Shown here in pieces: positions 5,542 to 5,989 of a stretch of 5,989 nt of DNA. Location of the stretch: the NCBI GenBank assembly GCA_025998295.1, contig BNVT01000076.1, positions 1 through 5,989 on the forward strand. The letters run 5' to 3'. Numbering within the stretch: the stretch's first letter is position 1; the number at the start of each line of letters is the position of its first letter. This DNA is from Endomicrobiia bacterium (lineage in GTDB: Bacteria; Elusimicrobiota; Endomicrobiia; Endomicrobiales; Endomicrobiaceae). The notes beneath the pieces were generated by a model. The model worked only from the letters and a program-made list of their open reading frames with translations, was not told where the DNA came from and made no database searches. The position numbers and the translations under genes were made by a program.

Positions 5542-5989
5542 TGACACGGATACAGATTAGTATGATATTTATGGAAAAATATGCGTAGAGATGGATGGAA
5601 AACTAGGGGGGGGGATTTTTAAGTTAGTAGTGGTGCAATAAAAGTATGCAAGCTTTGTGTGGAGGTTCATTTAGGTCTTAATAAATTCAAAAGAAAATCT
5701 CTATAGTACACTTATTAGCGTTTTTCATTAGACTTCCCGCAAACTTTAAGTATTAAATTTTAGAATTACAAATACTCACAACCCAAGTTAAATCGTAGTC
5801 CAAAAGGTCTTTTATAATTACTATATCTGTCTTTTTAAGACTATTTTGAACCTTTTAACAATTTGTTCCTTAAGAAACAAGTATAATCAAGGTGTATAAG
5901 GGTGTTGGATATTGACACTCAATAGGGCTAAAGGCCCGTATGTATACTATGAATTTTTCACTAAATCCTCATCATCTGATGAAATCTCC
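5542..5989. other. AT-rich region without a convincing gene
   Basis: Base composition returns to that of the clpB side. No long open frame is present on either strand. Visible items are a run of nine G at 5606-5614, a near-palindrome with a TATAAT box at 5863-5887, an isolated TTGACA at 5912-5917, a short GGGC/GCCC hairpin near 5925-5937, and a 6-base inverted repeat TCATCA/TGATGA at 5969-5982. An ATG at 5949 begins MNFSLNPHHLMKS, open to the window edge, but it has no clear ribosome-binding site. Confidence 0.5.
5863..5887 (+). promoter_or_regulatory. Near-palindrome next to a -10 box (possible operator/promoter)
   Basis: TTGTTCCTTAAGAAACAA (5863-5880) is an 18-base palindrome with eight of nine pairs matching, immediately followed by TATAAT at 5882-5887. 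No -35 lies at the standard spacing: TTAACA at 5855-5860 is 21 bases away. A repressor site overlapping a promoter is one reading; chance in AT-rich DNA is the other. Confidence 0.25.

Noticed and set aside
5912..5948. TTGACA with TATACT as a promoter
   Set aside because: The spacing is 25 bases, well outside the usual 16-18.
1..5989. tRNA, rRNA, CRISPR array or riboswitch
   Set aside because: I saw no cloverleaf, no conserved rRNA segments and no regularly spaced identical repeats in any part of the window.

Overview
The window is 5,989 bases from an AT-rich bacterial genome. The only complete, confidently named gene is clpB, a disaggregase chaperone. The 3' end of a transcription-repair coupling factor gene (mfd) lies just upstream on the same strand. 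The A/T-ending codons, gene remnants and small broken frames would fit a host-restricted symbiont such as an endomicrobium-type (Elusimicrobiota) insect-gut lineage. That taxonomic guess is inference only; nothing read here proves it.

Layout. (1) Positions 1-89 are an exact reverse-complement copy of part of clpB (2518-2606). At position 90 this gives way abruptly to the C-terminal domain of Mfd (to 383), so mfd has lost everything upstream. This looks like a fold-back junction, either an amplification or assembly chimera at a contig end or a real inversion breakpoint. (2) Positions 384-581 are non-coding or hold a short gene remnant, and lead into clpB (582-3191), which is intact and has an ordinary ribosome-binding site. 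(3) Positions 3192-3630 contain no intact gene, only broken frames, one of which resembles the N-terminus of a Y1 (IS200/IS605-like) transposase. (4) Positions 3631-5451 form a compositionally foreign island. A purine-rich stretch encodes a Lys/Glu/Gly linker, followed by about 1.5 kb that is very C-rich on the + strand, with codons ending overwhelmingly in C (64 of 80 at 5101-5340, against 11 of 80 in a clpB sample). (5) Positions 5452-5541 continue as a Ser-rich in-frame tail beyond a stop codon. Positions 5542-5989 are AT-rich, with no convincing gene.

The island is the most interesting part. Followed by its C-ending codon bias, it reads as one modular gene: Lys/Glu/Gly linker, helical domain A (about 275 residues), Lys/Glu linker, Ser-rich linker, helical domain B (about 155 residues), stop, then another Ser-rich linker. 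Domain A needs about seven single-base frame changes (net minus three, so the frame returns to that of domain B), mostly at C or G runs and with no nonsense codon in the reconstructed frames. It is therefore either a freshly decaying gene or a sequence with indel errors at G/C runs. I recognise no family for either domain.

ClpB and Mfd are housekeeping stress and repair functions and need not be functionally linked to the island.
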